A DNA stretch of 64,000 bases from JBJMQS01 sp045802605 (GTDB lineage: Bacteria > Planctomycetota > Planctomycetia > Gemmatales > Gemmataceae), in NCBI GenBank assembly GCA_045802605.1, contig JBJMQS010000057.1:124001-188000 (forward strand), written 5' to 3'. Position numbers and translations under genes: made by a program. Every line of letters begins with the position of its first letter. The stretch's first letter is position 1. The notes under the pieces were generated by a model that was not told the DNA's origin, searched no databases, and saw nothing but the letters and a program-made list of their open reading frames with translations. Positions 42,740-52,323 of the stretch are shown piece after piece.

Positions 42740-43867
42740 CTAACGAGTGAATTCCAGGGCCAAAAGGGTCACATCGTCCCGCAATTTGCGGTCTTCGAGA
42801 AGATGGGCTGCCAGGCCCTCGACGAAATCTCCGACCGGCAATCGATTCACTTGTTCCACGGCAGCGAGTAAGGCCTGGTTTCTTTCCCCATCATCGTCGG
42901 ATACGCCGTCGGTATGAAGGAGCAACTTGTCGCCCGGCAACAACTGACGCGTCTCTGTTTGGAAGTCCGATTCGAATACGCCTAGAAGCGTCCCGCGGGG
43001 CTTCCAGAAATCCACGGAGCCCTCGGCCGGAATCGACAATGGATACGGGTGGGCCGCTCGACTAAGGGTTATGCGCCCGTCGTGAGTATCCACGATGCCA
43101 TAGACCATGGTCGCAAATGGTTGCTCGCGAATTTCCGCGGCCATGAGCTCCTTGTTGAGCTTCTTGAGCACCTCGTCCGGAGGGATGATTCGGTAGCCCT
43201 GCGCCGAAATCTCTTTGGTCGCGATGGCGCGCTTGAGATACAGAGCCAAGAGACTCGCGGGCACGCCGTGGCCCATGACATCGGCCAGGTAAAAACCGAC
43301 GTGGCGTTCGTCGAGCCGCACAACATCGTAGAAGTCGCCGCCGACTGGCCCCTGCGGGCGATAGTGGACTGCGAATCGCACCCGTCCCACTTGGGGGAGT
43401 GCCTTGGGCAAAAAACTCGCTTGCAGCCGGCCCGCCATTTCCAAGTCGAGCTTAATCTGATCGTAGGCCTGCTGAAGGTGCTTGCTTGTCTGGTCGGCGT
43501 CTTCAATTTTGCGTCGAAGTTGGGATGTCACATCAGCTCGACGCAGGAGAGCGTTGACCTGTGCCACCAACTCAATGGGTGTGGGTTCGAACAGGCAACT
43601 GTCAGCTCCGATGGCGAGCGCGCGAGCTTGGTGTTTGTTTTCCGATGTTAGAAAAATAATTGGCGTGTCGGTTCGTTGAGCAGAATGTGTTTGGCAAGCG
43701 GCCAATGCTGCATCGGCATTTTGCCGACCGTCAATGATGGTCACGTCGGCGTGGATAACGGGAGCGTCGTCGAGCGCGGCAGAATGGCTGCTCCAGCCGG
43801 GCTCTTTGGGCCAATCGCGGTCGGGCCTGTCAGTGACAATAAGAATGACTGGCTCAAGATTTGCCAT
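42740..43867 (-). CDS. PP2C/SpoIIE-type phosphatase with pseudo-receiver domain
   Basis: 375 residues from the ATG at 43867, with AAAGGAG 9 bases upstream. Residues 1-110 have a response-regulator fold (ADVTIIDGRQNADAALAA, TPIIFLTSENKHQARALAIGADSCLFEPTP). However, the acidic pair at the end of the first strand is absent (ILIVTDRPD) and the conserved Lys is Glu, so normal phosphorylation is doubtful. A coiled-coil linker (about 110-140) leads to a PPM/SpoIIE phosphatase with GPVGGDFYDVVRL, YLADVMGHGVPASLLA and LLLHTDGVSDDDGE, carrying the metal-binding aspartates. Likely a regulator of an anti-sigma or antagonist-type partner switch. The partner is not in the window. Confidence 0.85.
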   Translation of the reverse strand: MANLEPVILIVTDRPDRDWPKEPGWSSHSAALDDAPVIHADVTIIDGRQNADAALAACQTHSAQRTDTPIIFLTSENKHQARALAIGADSCLFEPTPIELVAQVNALLRRADVTSQLRRKIEDADQTSKHLQQAYDQIKLDLEMAGRLQASFLPKALPQVGRVRFAVHYRPQGPVGGDFYDVVRLDERHVGFYLADVMGHGVPASLLALYLKRAIATKEISAQGYRIIPPDEVLKKLNKELMAAEIREQPFATMVYGIVDTHDGRITLSRAAHPYPLSIPAEGSVDFWKPRGTLLGVFESDFQTETRQLLPGDKLLLHTDGVSDDDGERNQALLAAVEQVNRLPVGDFVEGLAAHLLEDRKLRDDVTLLALEFTR

Positions 43868-43978
43868 CAAAAGGCACTCCTTTGGGCACTATAGGCCGGT
43901 GAGCCAGCATGCTGCAAGCCGGGTCTTAAGCTCAACAGTGTGCTAAGGTTGTAACGAACCGCTATTGAGGACTCGACG

Positions 43979-44356
43979 ATGACCGCCAACGGGGTGAATT
44001 CGGAACGGGAGTGGATCTGCCAAAGCTTGGCTCAATTCGCAGAGCTGGGCGGTGCACCGTTCGTCATCGAAATGATCGAGTTATTTCAGTCGCAATCGGT
44101 GAAGCAAATGTCGGAGCTTGACCGCGCCATCGAGAGCAATGACTGGAGCACGGTTCGGCGCATCGCCCACACATTGAAGTCATCTCTGGCCAACTATGGC
44201 GTGCGTGAATTGCGATCGGTTGCCCAGAAAATGGAATCCGCGGCGGCCGACGGTGCGACTCACGGAATGCGGGAGCAGTATGATTTTCTGGCCGAAGGAA
44301 TCGTTCATCTGCGGGAGTTGCTGCCGACCTTGGCAACTGCCGACGTCGCGCATTAA
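43979..44356 (+). CDS. Histidine phosphotransfer (HPt) domain protein
   Basis: 125 residues consisting of a single HPt four-helix domain. The phosphorylatable His64 lies in VRRIAHTLKSSLANYG, an excellent match to the AHxLKSsSxxxG consensus. It relays phosphate between hybrid kinases and response regulators. It is divergent from the pseudo-receiver phosphatase (111 bp) and convergent with a response regulator gene, 31 bp away. No histidine kinase gene is in the window. The start is the ATG at 43979. Confidence 0.88.
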   Translation: MTANGVNSEREWICQSLAQFAELGGAPFVIEMIELFQSQSVKQMSELDRAIESNDWSTVRRIAHTLKSSLANYGVRELRSVAQKMESAAADGATHGMREQYDFLAEGIVHLRELLPTLATADVAH

Positions 44357-44387
44357 CTTCCGCGGCGTGGATACGAGGAGTCTGCGT

Positions 44388-45074
44388 TTAACCGTGCACC
44401 GGGTTTTCTTCGAATAGCCGCAAGACCACTTCCAACATCACCGGTCGCAACAATCGCTTGATACGAGCGGGATCCTGCTTCGTCGCGAATCGGTCGCAGA
44501 CCGTTTCAAACAGACGCAACGTTTGCGAGAACGAGAGATTCGCCGTTTTCGCCTTTTCTTCGAGCTTATCGAGGCGTTCCAAGAACGTTGGCTCGGCGAA
44601 TTCCGCGAAGTCGGAACATAGCCCTTCGAATAGCGACACCACGGAGGACATCATCGCATTATCGATTTCGGGAGCTCGGGCCTTCCAGGCGTCCGCCCGG
44701 GCCAGGGCCGCTCGGACACTACGGCCGAACAGATCCGCTTCGAGTCCGTCTTTGCTGAAGTAATCATCCGCACCGGCTTCCAAAAGTTCCGCGGCAATTT
44801 CGGGTGTGGCGACGCCGGAGATCGCCACGACCGGCAGGTGCGGATTGGTTTGCCGAATTCGCTTGAGGCAATTGAGCCCGTTGCCCTGCTGTAGGTGGTA
44901 ATCGAGCAAAACGATGTCGCAACCGCGGCGCATGCGATCGATCGCTTCATCTTCGCTGTCAGCCGAAGTGACCTCGAAGTCGAATTCCGGGAGGTTTTTC
45001 AGATGCTGCTGCAGCAGGCGGCGCTGGATGGCGTCGTCTTCGACATGCAACACGCGGATTGCTCGAGCCAACAT
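44388..45074 (-). CDS. Response regulator with uncharacterised C-terminal helical domain
   Basis: 228 residues, ATG at 45074 preceded by GGGAG. An intact receiver domain occupies 1-125: acidic residues in VLHVEDDAIQ, phospho-acceptor Asp in DIVLLDYHLQQG near residue 56, Thr/Ser region VVAISGVAT and conserved Lys in DYFSKDGL. Residues 130-228 are helical (LFEGLCSDFAEFAEPTFLERL) and match no DNA-binding output that I recognise, so it may act by protein contact. It follows the CpaE-like gene by 9 bp, and that pairing suggests control of pilus or secretion machinery. Confidence 0.85.
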   Translation of the reverse strand: MLARAIRVLHVEDDAIQRRLLQQHLKNLPEFDFEVTSADSEDEAIDRMRRGCDIVLLDYHLQQGNGLNCLKRIRQTNPHLPVVAISGVATPEIAAELLEAGADDYFSKDGLEADLFGRSVRAALARADAWKARAPEIDNAMMSSVVSLFEGLCSDFAEFAEPTFLERLDKLEEKAKTANLSFSQTLRLFETVCDRFATKQDPARIKRLLRPVMLEVVLRLFEENPVHG

Positions 45075-45083
45075 GGATGCTCC

Positions 45084-46289
45084 CTACTGAGCCAAGCCAA
45101 ATCGCCGAATCAGCCGGCCGAATAGCGCCGGTGAACCGACAGGGGAATTCGTGAGGGTGGTTTGCGATTCCTCGCTGCGATTGAGCAGCGTTCGTACGAC
45201 TTTGTCGATATCACCAAGGGCCGGCGAACGCGGCGCTTCCTGCCGCAACGGCCGGCCATGGTTGATCGCTGCCATGACAGACGCGAAGTCGTTGCCGATC
45301 GTCAGCAACTCATCCGTGCAAAGAAGGTTCTTCAGCCGCTCAGCGCCGAAGCCTGGCAAGCGCGGGTCATACCGGTTGATGACGATGTGGAGTTTTTTCA
45401 GTGCATCGACTCGTTCCAGCGCTTCGCAAACGAGCTTGAGTGTTCGAATCGAAGGGATCTTCTGCTCACCGACGAGGACTACCTGATCCGCGACGGCGAG
45501 GGTTTCGAAGTACATGTCGTCATACGTGCAGGGCACATCGAACACGGCATAGCTTGCCATCGAGCGGCAGAGTTCGACCAGCCGAACCACGTCGGTTGGA
45601 TCGACATTCTTTGGTGTGATTTGGCGATACTCGCCCACGAGGATATCAAACCGCTCGGCCACGCGTGTCAGGGCGTTTTTGACGCCCAAGCTATCGAGCC
45701 GATCACCCACGCTGAGCAAATGAGACGTCGTTTGTGCCGGGCTCACGTCGAGATAGGCGGCCAACTTGCCGAGTTGCGTCGAAAGTTCAGAGAGGATTAC
45801 CGACTGCGAATGCTGAGAAGATAATTCGTACGCCAGATTGACGGCTAACGTCGTAGCGCCGCACCCGCCGGTAACGCCGGAGACAGCAATGGCTTGATTG
45901 AGTGAAGACGCATGGCCGTAGTGTTCGGCTATGCAGTCCAAAGCGGCACGAAAATCATCCGGCATGATTGGCATGGGAACCACCTGAGCTGCGCCGGCTC
46001 GCATGGCACGCAGCAAAAGGGATTGATCGGGTTGAGAATCGACAATGGCGACAACGGGTTGACCGACAAACGTTCCGCTCAAATGCTTGAGCTTGGAGAG
46101 GTCATTGCTGCCACGCAGCTGCATGACGAAAAGCCGCAAGGGCGATGCGACATTGCGGAGTGAGCTGATCGCCTTGTCAACGTCCGAATACTGCCCTTCG
46201 AGGCTGGCTTGCTGATAGTCGAGCATGCTCAGCACGTTCCGCTGGACCGCATCCTGGCAACCGACAAGAGTGACGCTCAACGGGTACAT
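45084..46289 (-). CDS. CpaE-like MinD/ParA-family protein
   Basis: 401 residues from the ATG at 46289 (MYPLSVTLVGCQD). The N-terminal ~120 residues form a receiver-like domain without an obvious phospho-site; then a MinD/ParA-type domain begins at AIAVSGVTGGCGATTLAVNLAYEL. The deviant Walker A reads GGCGATT, so the P-loop Lys is replaced by Ala, as in many CpaE proteins. Further segments are YAVFDVPCTYDDMYFETL, DQVVLVGEQKIPSIRTLKLV and HIVINRYDP. CpaE proteins place Flp/Tad pilus machinery at the cell pole. No other tad/cpa genes are in the window, so this may be an orphan regulator acting with the response regulator gene that follows. Confidence 0.82.
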   Translation of the reverse strand: MYPLSVTLVGCQDAVQRNVLSMLDYQQASLEGQYSDVDKAISSLRNVASPLRLFVMQLRGSNDLSKLKHLSGTFVGQPVVAIVDSQPDQSLLLRAMRAGAAQVVPMPIMPDDFRAALDCIAEHYGHASSLNQAIAVSGVTGGCGATTLAVNLAYELSSQHSQSVILSELSTQLGKLAAYLDVSPAQTTSHLLSVGDRLDSLGVKNALTRVAERFDILVGEYRQITPKNVDPTDVVRLVELCRSMASYAVFDVPCTYDDMYFETLAVADQVVLVGEQKIPSIRTLKLVCEALERVDALKKLHIVINRYDPRLPGFGAERLKNLLCTDELLTIGNDFASVMAAINHGRPLRQEAPRSPALGDIDKVVRTLLNRSEESQTTLTNSPVGSPALFGRLIRRFGLAQ

Positions 46290-46489
46290 AAGAGCTTCCG
46301 TGACCGTGCAAGCCGTCGAATGCTCTCCCACGGCGCATTGCAGGGTCCGCGCAATCCTAGCCCGCGAATTTCGAGAATGCCATTTGCGAAAGCTGCGCCG
46401 GCACTCCTCATGGCCGGCACAATCGGCAGTTCCGGCTTCCCGCTTTCAGCCAAATCGGGTATGAGAAAGCCCTGCTTTGCGAGGGAGTT

Positions 46490-47623
46490 ATGCCACGGGT
46501 GGCGTTTGTACACGACTGGTTGACAGGACTCCGTGGCGGCGAGAAATGCCTTGAGCGGCTGATTAGGCTGTTCCCGGACTGCGAGATTTTCACGCTGTTT
46601 CACCGTAAAGGCTCGACCTCGCCAACAATCGAGTCCCGGCCAATTCAGCCCAGTTGGCTTCAGCACCTCCCAGGTTGGCGGCGATACTACCGCTACCTGT
46701 TGCCGCTGTTCCCGCGCGCGGCGCGATGGAAGATCGAAGATTGCGACCTGGTTGTGAGTCTGAGCCACTGTGTTGCCAAGTCAGCCATTGCACCGGTTGG
46801 GGTGCCGCACGTTTGCTACTGCTTCACGCCGATGCGCTACGCTTGGCACATGAAGGACCAGTATTTCGGTACAAGCCGGTCGCTCAAAGACCGAGTGCGG
46901 GATCGCTTGCTAAGCAGCTTGCGGGAGTGGGATCGCACAACGTCGAACCGTGTCGATCACTTTGTCGCAATCAGCAAGACGATTGCGAAACGCATCCATG
47001 AAAGTTATGACCGGGACAGCGAAGTGATCTTCCCTCCGGTGGATACCGATTTTTATCGGCCTGCTCCAGTCACCCGCGAAGACTATTACCTTGTCGTCTC
47101 GGCACTGGCGCCTTACAAGCGAATCGACTTGGCCATCGAAGCATGTCAGCGGGTCAATCGCAACCTAGTCATCATCGGCACCGGCCAAGACGAGCAAAAG
47201 CTTAAGGCCAAGGCCGGCGGCAACGTCACCTGGCTCGGCTGGCAGCCCGACTCCGTGATCCGGCATCACATGCAAACCTGTCGAGCGTTAATCTTTCCTG
47301 GAGAAGAAGACTTCGGCATTGTGCCCGTTGAGGCGCAGGCGTGCGGGGCCGCCGTCATTGCGTTCGGTCGAGGCGGTGCGACCGAGACTATTGCCGGATT
47401 GGGTAATTCGGCAAACCCCACGGGCCTTTTCTTTTCCGAACAATCAAGTGAATCTCTTGCCGAGGCTTTGCTGCGCTTCGAGGCACGTCGCGGTGAGTTT
47501 GACCCGAATGCTGCGCGCCTAACGGCGATGGATTTCTCGGCCGATCGATTTGATGAGAAGATCTCCAACTATCTCGCTGCGGTTTTGGCTCGGCGAACAT
47601 TTCGTCACTCGCGGGCTGCATAG
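46490..47623 (+). CDS. GT4-family glycosyltransferase
   Basis: 377 residues, ATG at 46490 with GAGGGAG directly upstream. The N-terminal Rossmann half begins RVAFVHDWLTGLRGGEKCLE, typical of family 4 glycosyltransferases. The C-terminal half has PVTREDYYLVVSALAPYKRI, NLVIIGTGQDEQKLKAKA and the donor-binding E-x7-E element in FPGEEDFGIVPVEAQACGAAVIAFGRGG. It transfers a sugar from a nucleotide donor during polysaccharide or lipid glycan synthesis; the substrates are unknown. No other glycan genes flank it. It is divergent from the cpaE-like gene. Confidence 0.92.
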   Translation: MPRVAFVHDWLTGLRGGEKCLERLIRLFPDCEIFTLFHRKGSTSPTIESRPIQPSWLQHLPGWRRYYRYLLPLFPRAARWKIEDCDLVVSLSHCVAKSAIAPVGVPHVCYCFTPMRYAWHMKDQYFGTSRSLKDRVRDRLLSSLREWDRTTSNRVDHFVAISKTIAKRIHESYDRDSEVIFPPVDTDFYRPAPVTREDYYLVVSALAPYKRIDLAIEACQRVNRNLVIIGTGQDEQKLKAKAGGNVTWLGWQPDSVIRHHMQTCRALIFPGEEDFGIVPVEAQACGAAVIAFGRGGATETIAGLGNSANPTGLFFSEQSSESLAEALLRFEARRGEFDPNAARLTAMDFSADRFDEKISNYLAAVLARRTFRHSRAA

Positions 47624-47700
47624 CATATTGGCGTTGCTGGCGATTCTGCCTTGAATCGGGTAAGTTAAAACCATTGCGTGGACCGGAGAAGGATGAACAC

Positions 47701-50700
47701 GTGGACGTACGAACTGCCCCCGAACCGCCGGTCGCGTGGCAGGGATTGTTGGGATACCTGAACTTTTCCGACGGCCGGCCCGACATTCGCTTTCAGCAAC
47801 AACTCCACGCCGCGTTTCAACTTGTGGCGGGCGAGGCCGACCCATTAGCGGCGCTAGCGGCACGTCTGCAAACGCAACTATCGATCCTGCACCAAGGCAC
47901 TTCGCCGGCATTCCGAGACATCGAACAGGCCCGCTCGATCATCGACCTTGGACTCAGTGACTTGCCGTCGGCCTATCTAGAATTCCATTCCGATCTACTG
48001 GCACATCAAACTTCGGCGAAGGTGTTTACCCCGTTTTTTCTGGCGCGGTCGTTTGAAGCCCTTCTCGAGCGGCGCCAGCGGGGCGGCGACTCGCACGATG
48101 TGATCGTTACTGACTCCATCGCTCGGCTCAATGACTACGTGGGTTATCGCCCCGTGCCGGTCTTAGAGACGCGGAGTTCGGTCGATTTCTATCCCCATGA
48201 AAAGGTGCGTCCGGTCCCGCTCTATCTACGCGGCGTCGGCGTTGCGGCTGGCCCGTATCAGGCCGTCGTATTGCAAGCCCTGAAACTCTTGGCATCGGTA
48301 CCGCAAGATTTGCTCGATGAAGCGCACTTCGACGCGGATGCGCTCGATGAACTGGCATTCGACCCGCGTGCCTACGACCACAATCACCCCGCCAATCGCC
48401 GGCCGAATTATGTCTTTGGTGAATGGGACCCGCACCAGTTTGATGCAAAAGGCCGGTTCTCACGGTACGTCGTTCGGCAGGTAATTCTCGATTTATTGCT
48501 CGACTGGATTGCTCAGGGCCGCAATCTTCAATTTCGCGTTGATCCAGAAACTCGACAGCTCGTGGCATCGTTTATGGTGCCAAGCAATGATGGCGATCGG
48601 CTCTTCGATGCGGGAGCGGTGCTTGCGGGCACCATTCTCATGGCGACCATGTTGAGCGGTAGTACTCCTGCTTCGCACGATTCATCGGTCACGTTGGCTA
48701 CGCTCGTTCCTCTGATTGCTAAATTGCGGGACAGTTATTACCAGCGATTGATTAACTCTTTCGAAGAGCCGCGCGCGAGCCGGCTGAAAGCCGACGCCGC
48801 TCAGACTCGCCAGCCGTTTGGCGGCGCACGGCAAGCACTCAATCAAGCTTTGGCGCGCGATCGTGCTTTGCACCTTCAAGAACGCCACTTAGCCGTGATT
48901 TTTGCGATGCTTGGCTTGCCCGCCATGAGCCGGGAGCGTGCCAGGAAGATCCACGCGCCGGGAGTGCGATTCGTCATCGAAGCCCGCATCCGCCTCACCG
49001 AAGCGTCGCTAGGTTGCGAGCGAGGCCAACCGGAAACCGCCATCCCGCTGCTCGCGGAGACGGGCAATCTCATTCAGCGAGGAATCGACTGTGGCGGGCT
49101 CGTCGATCCGTGGAGCATCCTGGCATTCCAGGGGCTTTATCCCCTTTTCCAATCGCGCGAAGATGCGGTTCACGACCCGCGAATTGATGAATTGCTGGGT
49201 CTGATGAACGATCTGTTCGAGGGCTACTCGAATGTCGTCATTGAAGCAGCCGCCAAAGGGCAATCGGAGCTTCGCGAACAAGCGCTGACCGAGATGCAGC
49301 AATGGGCCGACTCGTGGGACCGATTCGCCACGCATGAAGTCTCTGAGGTTCGGCGAGTACACGGCGGCGAGCATGTCGAAGCCGCTGATCACGTCGCAAC
49401 AGCGCTTGCGCGCTGGCGGCAAGCAGGCGGAAAAACCGCACACGCAGGTCCCTCGGGCTCAGTGGCTTTCTGGCGCGATCACTTAGAAGGCTTCAAAACG
49501 CCAGCAGCCTTCGCGCGCGTCGTTGCAGCGCTGCTCGAACGGAATGACTATCCCGCATCGATGGCACTTTTGATGACGTGGCTTGATCAATCGCCCAAGG
49601 TCTCACTCGGCGAAGGCGATCATTCGTTTCAGAAGTTGGCCAAGAGGTGGATGAAGGCGGTTCGCTGGGAGCCCTCCGAACGTGCGAGGCTCACGGCACG
49701 TTTCTTTGAACTGCTCGAAGCGAACGCCGATGAATATTGGCTCACGCCAGACCTAGAAAGCCGCTCCGCAGCGCGTTCCGAAGATGAGGGCGAGACCTTC
49801 GAAGCCGCCTACGAGGGCATGACATTCCAGGACAGCACCGACGATGGATTCGAAGGCTCGCTGATCGGCGATGAAGGTGAACGGCGGCCATTTTCACTCG
49901 AAGATCAAGCCGAAGAGATGCGCGAACGGCTGCGGTTCCTTGGCACCTTGGCCGAGTTGCTTCGCATTGCGGGAGCAGGTGACGGGATTGAACCAAGCGT
50001 GGCGGCGACGTGGCGGAAACTGTCGACCAATCGATCGCGCGAGCTGGAAGTGTTGCTTGACCGGCTGAACGACGTGCCATTGCCGGCGCCCGAAGCGGCT
50101 TCATTTGAATCGACGGTTGAATATGATCGCCGGCGCGAAATCAAAGAAACACTCTTAGAAGAGGGCATCAGCGCCGCCCTCGCATTTCGACAAGCCGTGC
50201 GGGCTCTGGGCGCGGGCCGCAGCAAGGGTCAGTTTCCTTGGGAGTCGGCGGCATCCGACCTCGAACGGGCCATCATGACCGGAACACTCGATACCGTTCG
50301 CCAATCGCTACGGAATTTCCTGCGCGTATTTGCCGACGAGCCTCTGCTCTACATCCCGCTAGGCTCGGGTGGACATCCGCATCAAATCTTGCGCGCTCGT
50401 GCAGCCCAAGCGATGTTGCAGGCGCTTTTGGAAACGCTGCCACGCCTTGGGTTGACCCGCGAATCATTCCAGCTCACGCGCATTGCGCGAAAGATGGAGG
50501 CCAATAGCCCGCCCGAGGGCCGACGCGTCACTGAGTTTGATCGGTTGTTTCCGGTGGGCTTGCGAACGACAATCGAAACGCTGATCGACGCCATCCAAGA
50601 AGAGCCACTTGAGCCGCCGCCGCCCGACATTCAGCAGATGCTGAACTCGCTGACTGAACCGTATCTGAAGCTGTGGCTGAAACACAGCCAGTCATTGCGG

Positions 50701-51585
50701 CTGTCGATCTTGGAGACTGTTCAAGGGAACGAGGAATGGGATCGAATCGAAGCCTTCATCCGTGACCACGGCGAAGAGCTATTCACCGCGCAGTCGCTGA
50801 ACCTAGCAAATCTGCGGGCTGTGATTCATCGGGGAGTGGAGGATTGGATCGAGCAATTGTCCGCGCTCGAAAATCCGCCGGAGCAGTTTCTCGCTGCTTT
50901 GGATAACTCCATGCCACGGAGCCAGGCGATCCGGTTGATCGAGATTATCTTTCAGGCGATCGCCGAGAACTACGACGAGTACAAAGATTACAACACGACC
51001 ACATCGCAATCGGATTACGGCAACAACCTGTTTATCCTGATCGACTATTTGCGCTTGAAGACGGCGTATGAGCGGGACAACTGGCGAATGCGGCCACTGT
51101 TTCTCACGCACGAGATCCTCTGCCGGCGTCGCCGCACCGGTGACGCCGCCCGCTGGCAGGAAGTAATCTCGGTCTACATGCAAGCCACGGCTCAGCAGCA
51201 CTTACGAGAATTGGAGCGGCTCGAAACCCGGCACGGGGTCAAGCTGCGAACGGTGCGCGAACGTCTGGAAGAGCGATTCGTCGCGAGTCTCGCCCAAGAT
51301 CGACTGGCCGCTCACTTGGCACCACTGTGGGAATCGATCCGCCAAAACGACGCGCAACTCAATGATCGCCTCGCTCGGTTCAAAGAAGCCTTGAGCGGCT
51401 TCTCGGCGAACCCGGTCGGGGCGGGCGTGGATACTCCGCAGTGGATTCGCCGGCTGGAGCGCGAGATCGCCCAGATCCGTTCACGTGAAACCAAGCCAGC
51501 GAAGGATCGCCCCACGACACCTCCTCTCTCTACCTTGCGGCAACAGTTGGCCGGCGATTGGGAAAAGGCTGATGATTTGGCCTAA
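47701..51585 (+). CDS. Very large protein of unknown function
   Basis: 1294 residues from the GTG at 47701, chosen because AAGGAT lies 6 bases upstream; a TTG at 47674 in frame is less likely. There is no signal peptide, no membrane segment and no recognised domain. The sequence is mostly helical and rich in charged residues and Leu. Features worth noting: a conserved-looking aromatic patch DPRAYDHNHPANRRPNYVFGEWDPHQF (first part near residue 220), an acidic region DEGETFEAAYEGM near 700, and a C-terminal basic coil. Helical-repeat or scaffold roles are possible, but this is a guess. The gene precedes, by 151 bp, another orphan gene on the same strand. Confidence 0.8.
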   Translation: MDVRTAPEPPVAWQGLLGYLNFSDGRPDIRFQQQLHAAFQLVAGEADPLAALAARLQTQLSILHQGTSPAFRDIEQARSIIDLGLSDLPSAYLEFHSDLLAHQTSAKVFTPFFLARSFEALLERRQRGGDSHDVIVTDSIARLNDYVGYRPVPVLETRSSVDFYPHEKVRPVPLYLRGVGVAAGPYQAVVLQALKLLASVPQDLLDEAHFDADALDELAFDPRAYDHNHPANRRPNYVFGEWDPHQFDAKGRFSRYVVRQVILDLLLDWIAQGRNLQFRVDPETRQLVASFMVPSNDGDRLFDAGAVLAGTILMATMLSGSTPASHDSSVTLATLVPLIAKLRDSYYQRLINSFEEPRASRLKADAAQTRQPFGGARQALNQALARDRALHLQERHLAVIFAMLGLPAMSRERARKIHAPGVRFVIEARIRLTEASLGCERGQPETAIPLLAETGNLIQRGIDCGGLVDPWSILAFQGLYPLFQSREDAVHDPRIDELLGLMNDLFEGYSNVVIEAAAKGQSELREQALTEMQQWADSWDRFATHEVSEVRRVHGGEHVEAADHVATALARWRQAGGKTAHAGPSGSVAFWRDHLEGFKTPAAFARVVAALLERNDYPASMALLMTWLDQSPKVSLGEGDHSFQKLAKRWMKAVRWEPSERARLTARFFELLEANADEYWLTPDLESRSAARSEDEGETFEAAYEGMTFQDSTDDGFEGSLIGDEGERRPFSLEDQAEEMRERLRFLGTLAELLRIAGAGDGIEPSVAATWRKLSTNRSRELEVLLDRLNDVPLPAPEAASFESTVEYDRRREIKETLLEEGISAALAFRQAVRALGAGRSKGQFPWESAASDLERAIMTGTLDTVRQSLRNFLRVFADEPLLYIPLGSGGHPHQILRARAAQAMLQALLETLPRLGLTRESFQLTRIARKMEANSPPEGRRVTEFDRLFPVGLRTTIETLIDAIQEEPLEPPPPDIQQMLNSLTEPYLKLWLKHSQSLRLSILETVQGNEEWDRIEAFIRDHGEELFTAQSLNLANLRAVIHRGVEDWIEQLSALENPPEQFLAALDNSMPRSQAIRLIEIIFQAIAENYDEYKDYNTTTSQSDYGNNLFILIDYLRLKTAYERDNWRMRPLFLTHEILCRRRRTGDAARWQEVISVYMQATAQQHLRELERLETRHGVKLRTVRERLEERFVASLAQDRLAAHLAPLWESIRQNDAQLNDRLARFKEALSGFSANPVGAGVDTPQWIRRLEREIAQIRSRETKPAKDRPTTPPLSTLRQQLAGDWEKADDLA

Positions 51586-51736
51586 GCGGGGTTTTTGCCT
51601 TAATTCCGCGAAAAAAGAACTGCCGGAAATGCCTGCACCATGTGAATTCGCCTTTCGTCCGAAAAAAAGCTATTGTTCGAACGCCGGATTGACCGGACGG
51701 GCGGTTTATTGTTGACGTAGGCTGCGACGAACCCCT

Positions 51737-52291
51737 ATGCAAAGTCACGAGTGGTCCGAACTGTTTCGAATGATCCCTGCGGATCAGATGAACCAGCTCG
51801 TCATCATGACGAACAATGGCATCGAGCTCAACATTGAGCTACTCGTGCGCATCGACCCAGGCCATGTGATCTTCCGCGGTCGCGTCTCCGGGCAAAACGA
51901 TGACGGCCGACTGTTTTTCCTGCCCTACGACCAGATCACATATCTGAATATCAATCGGTTCGTCAAAGAAGACGAAATCCGCGATCTTCTTGGCACGACC
52001 GGCTATTTGCCGTCTCGACCGACGAATGAGACGACGGCTCCGATGGATGTGATCGAACCCGACGTGGCACACAATTCCTTCGTTACGACGACTGCCGCGA
52101 CGGCGACATCGATGATTCCCCGGCCAGTCCCCATTTACGCTCCGCCGGCACCGGTAGCCTCGCCAAACCCCCGCCCGGTCGTCGCGCCGCCGCCTCCTCC
52201 GGTCGCCGCAGAGGCCCCGGGCAACGCAAAGAGCAGCATTCTCGATCGATTGCGTGCTCAGCGAACTGCCATGAAGGGCCCATCGCGGTAG
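51737..52291 (+). CDS. Orphan protein with beta-rich N-terminus and proline-rich tail
   Basis: 184 residues. Residues 1-90 look like a compact alpha/beta domain (MNQLVIMTNNGIELNIELLVR, GRLFFLPYDQITYLNINRFV), with a loose similarity to Sm-like small beta barrels. Residues 95-165 are low complexity, Pro/Ala/Thr-rich (VVAPPPPPVAAEAP). The C-terminal end SILDRLRAQRTAM is a short amphipathic basic helix. No family is recognised. It lies 32 bp before the phosphatidylserine decarboxylase gene on the same strand, so the two may be cotranscribed. Confidence 0.7.
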   Translation: MQSHEWSELFRMIPADQMNQLVIMTNNGIELNIELLVRIDPGHVIFRGRVSGQNDDGRLFFLPYDQITYLNINRFVKEDEIRDLLGTTGYLPSRPTNETTAPMDVIEPDVAHNSFVTTTAATATSMIPRPVPIYAPPAPVASPNPRPVVAPPPPPVAAEAPGNAKSSILDRLRAQRTAMKGPSR

Positions 52292-52323
52292 TCGCAACTC
52301 TTCAGTTCAACTATCTTTTAAGA

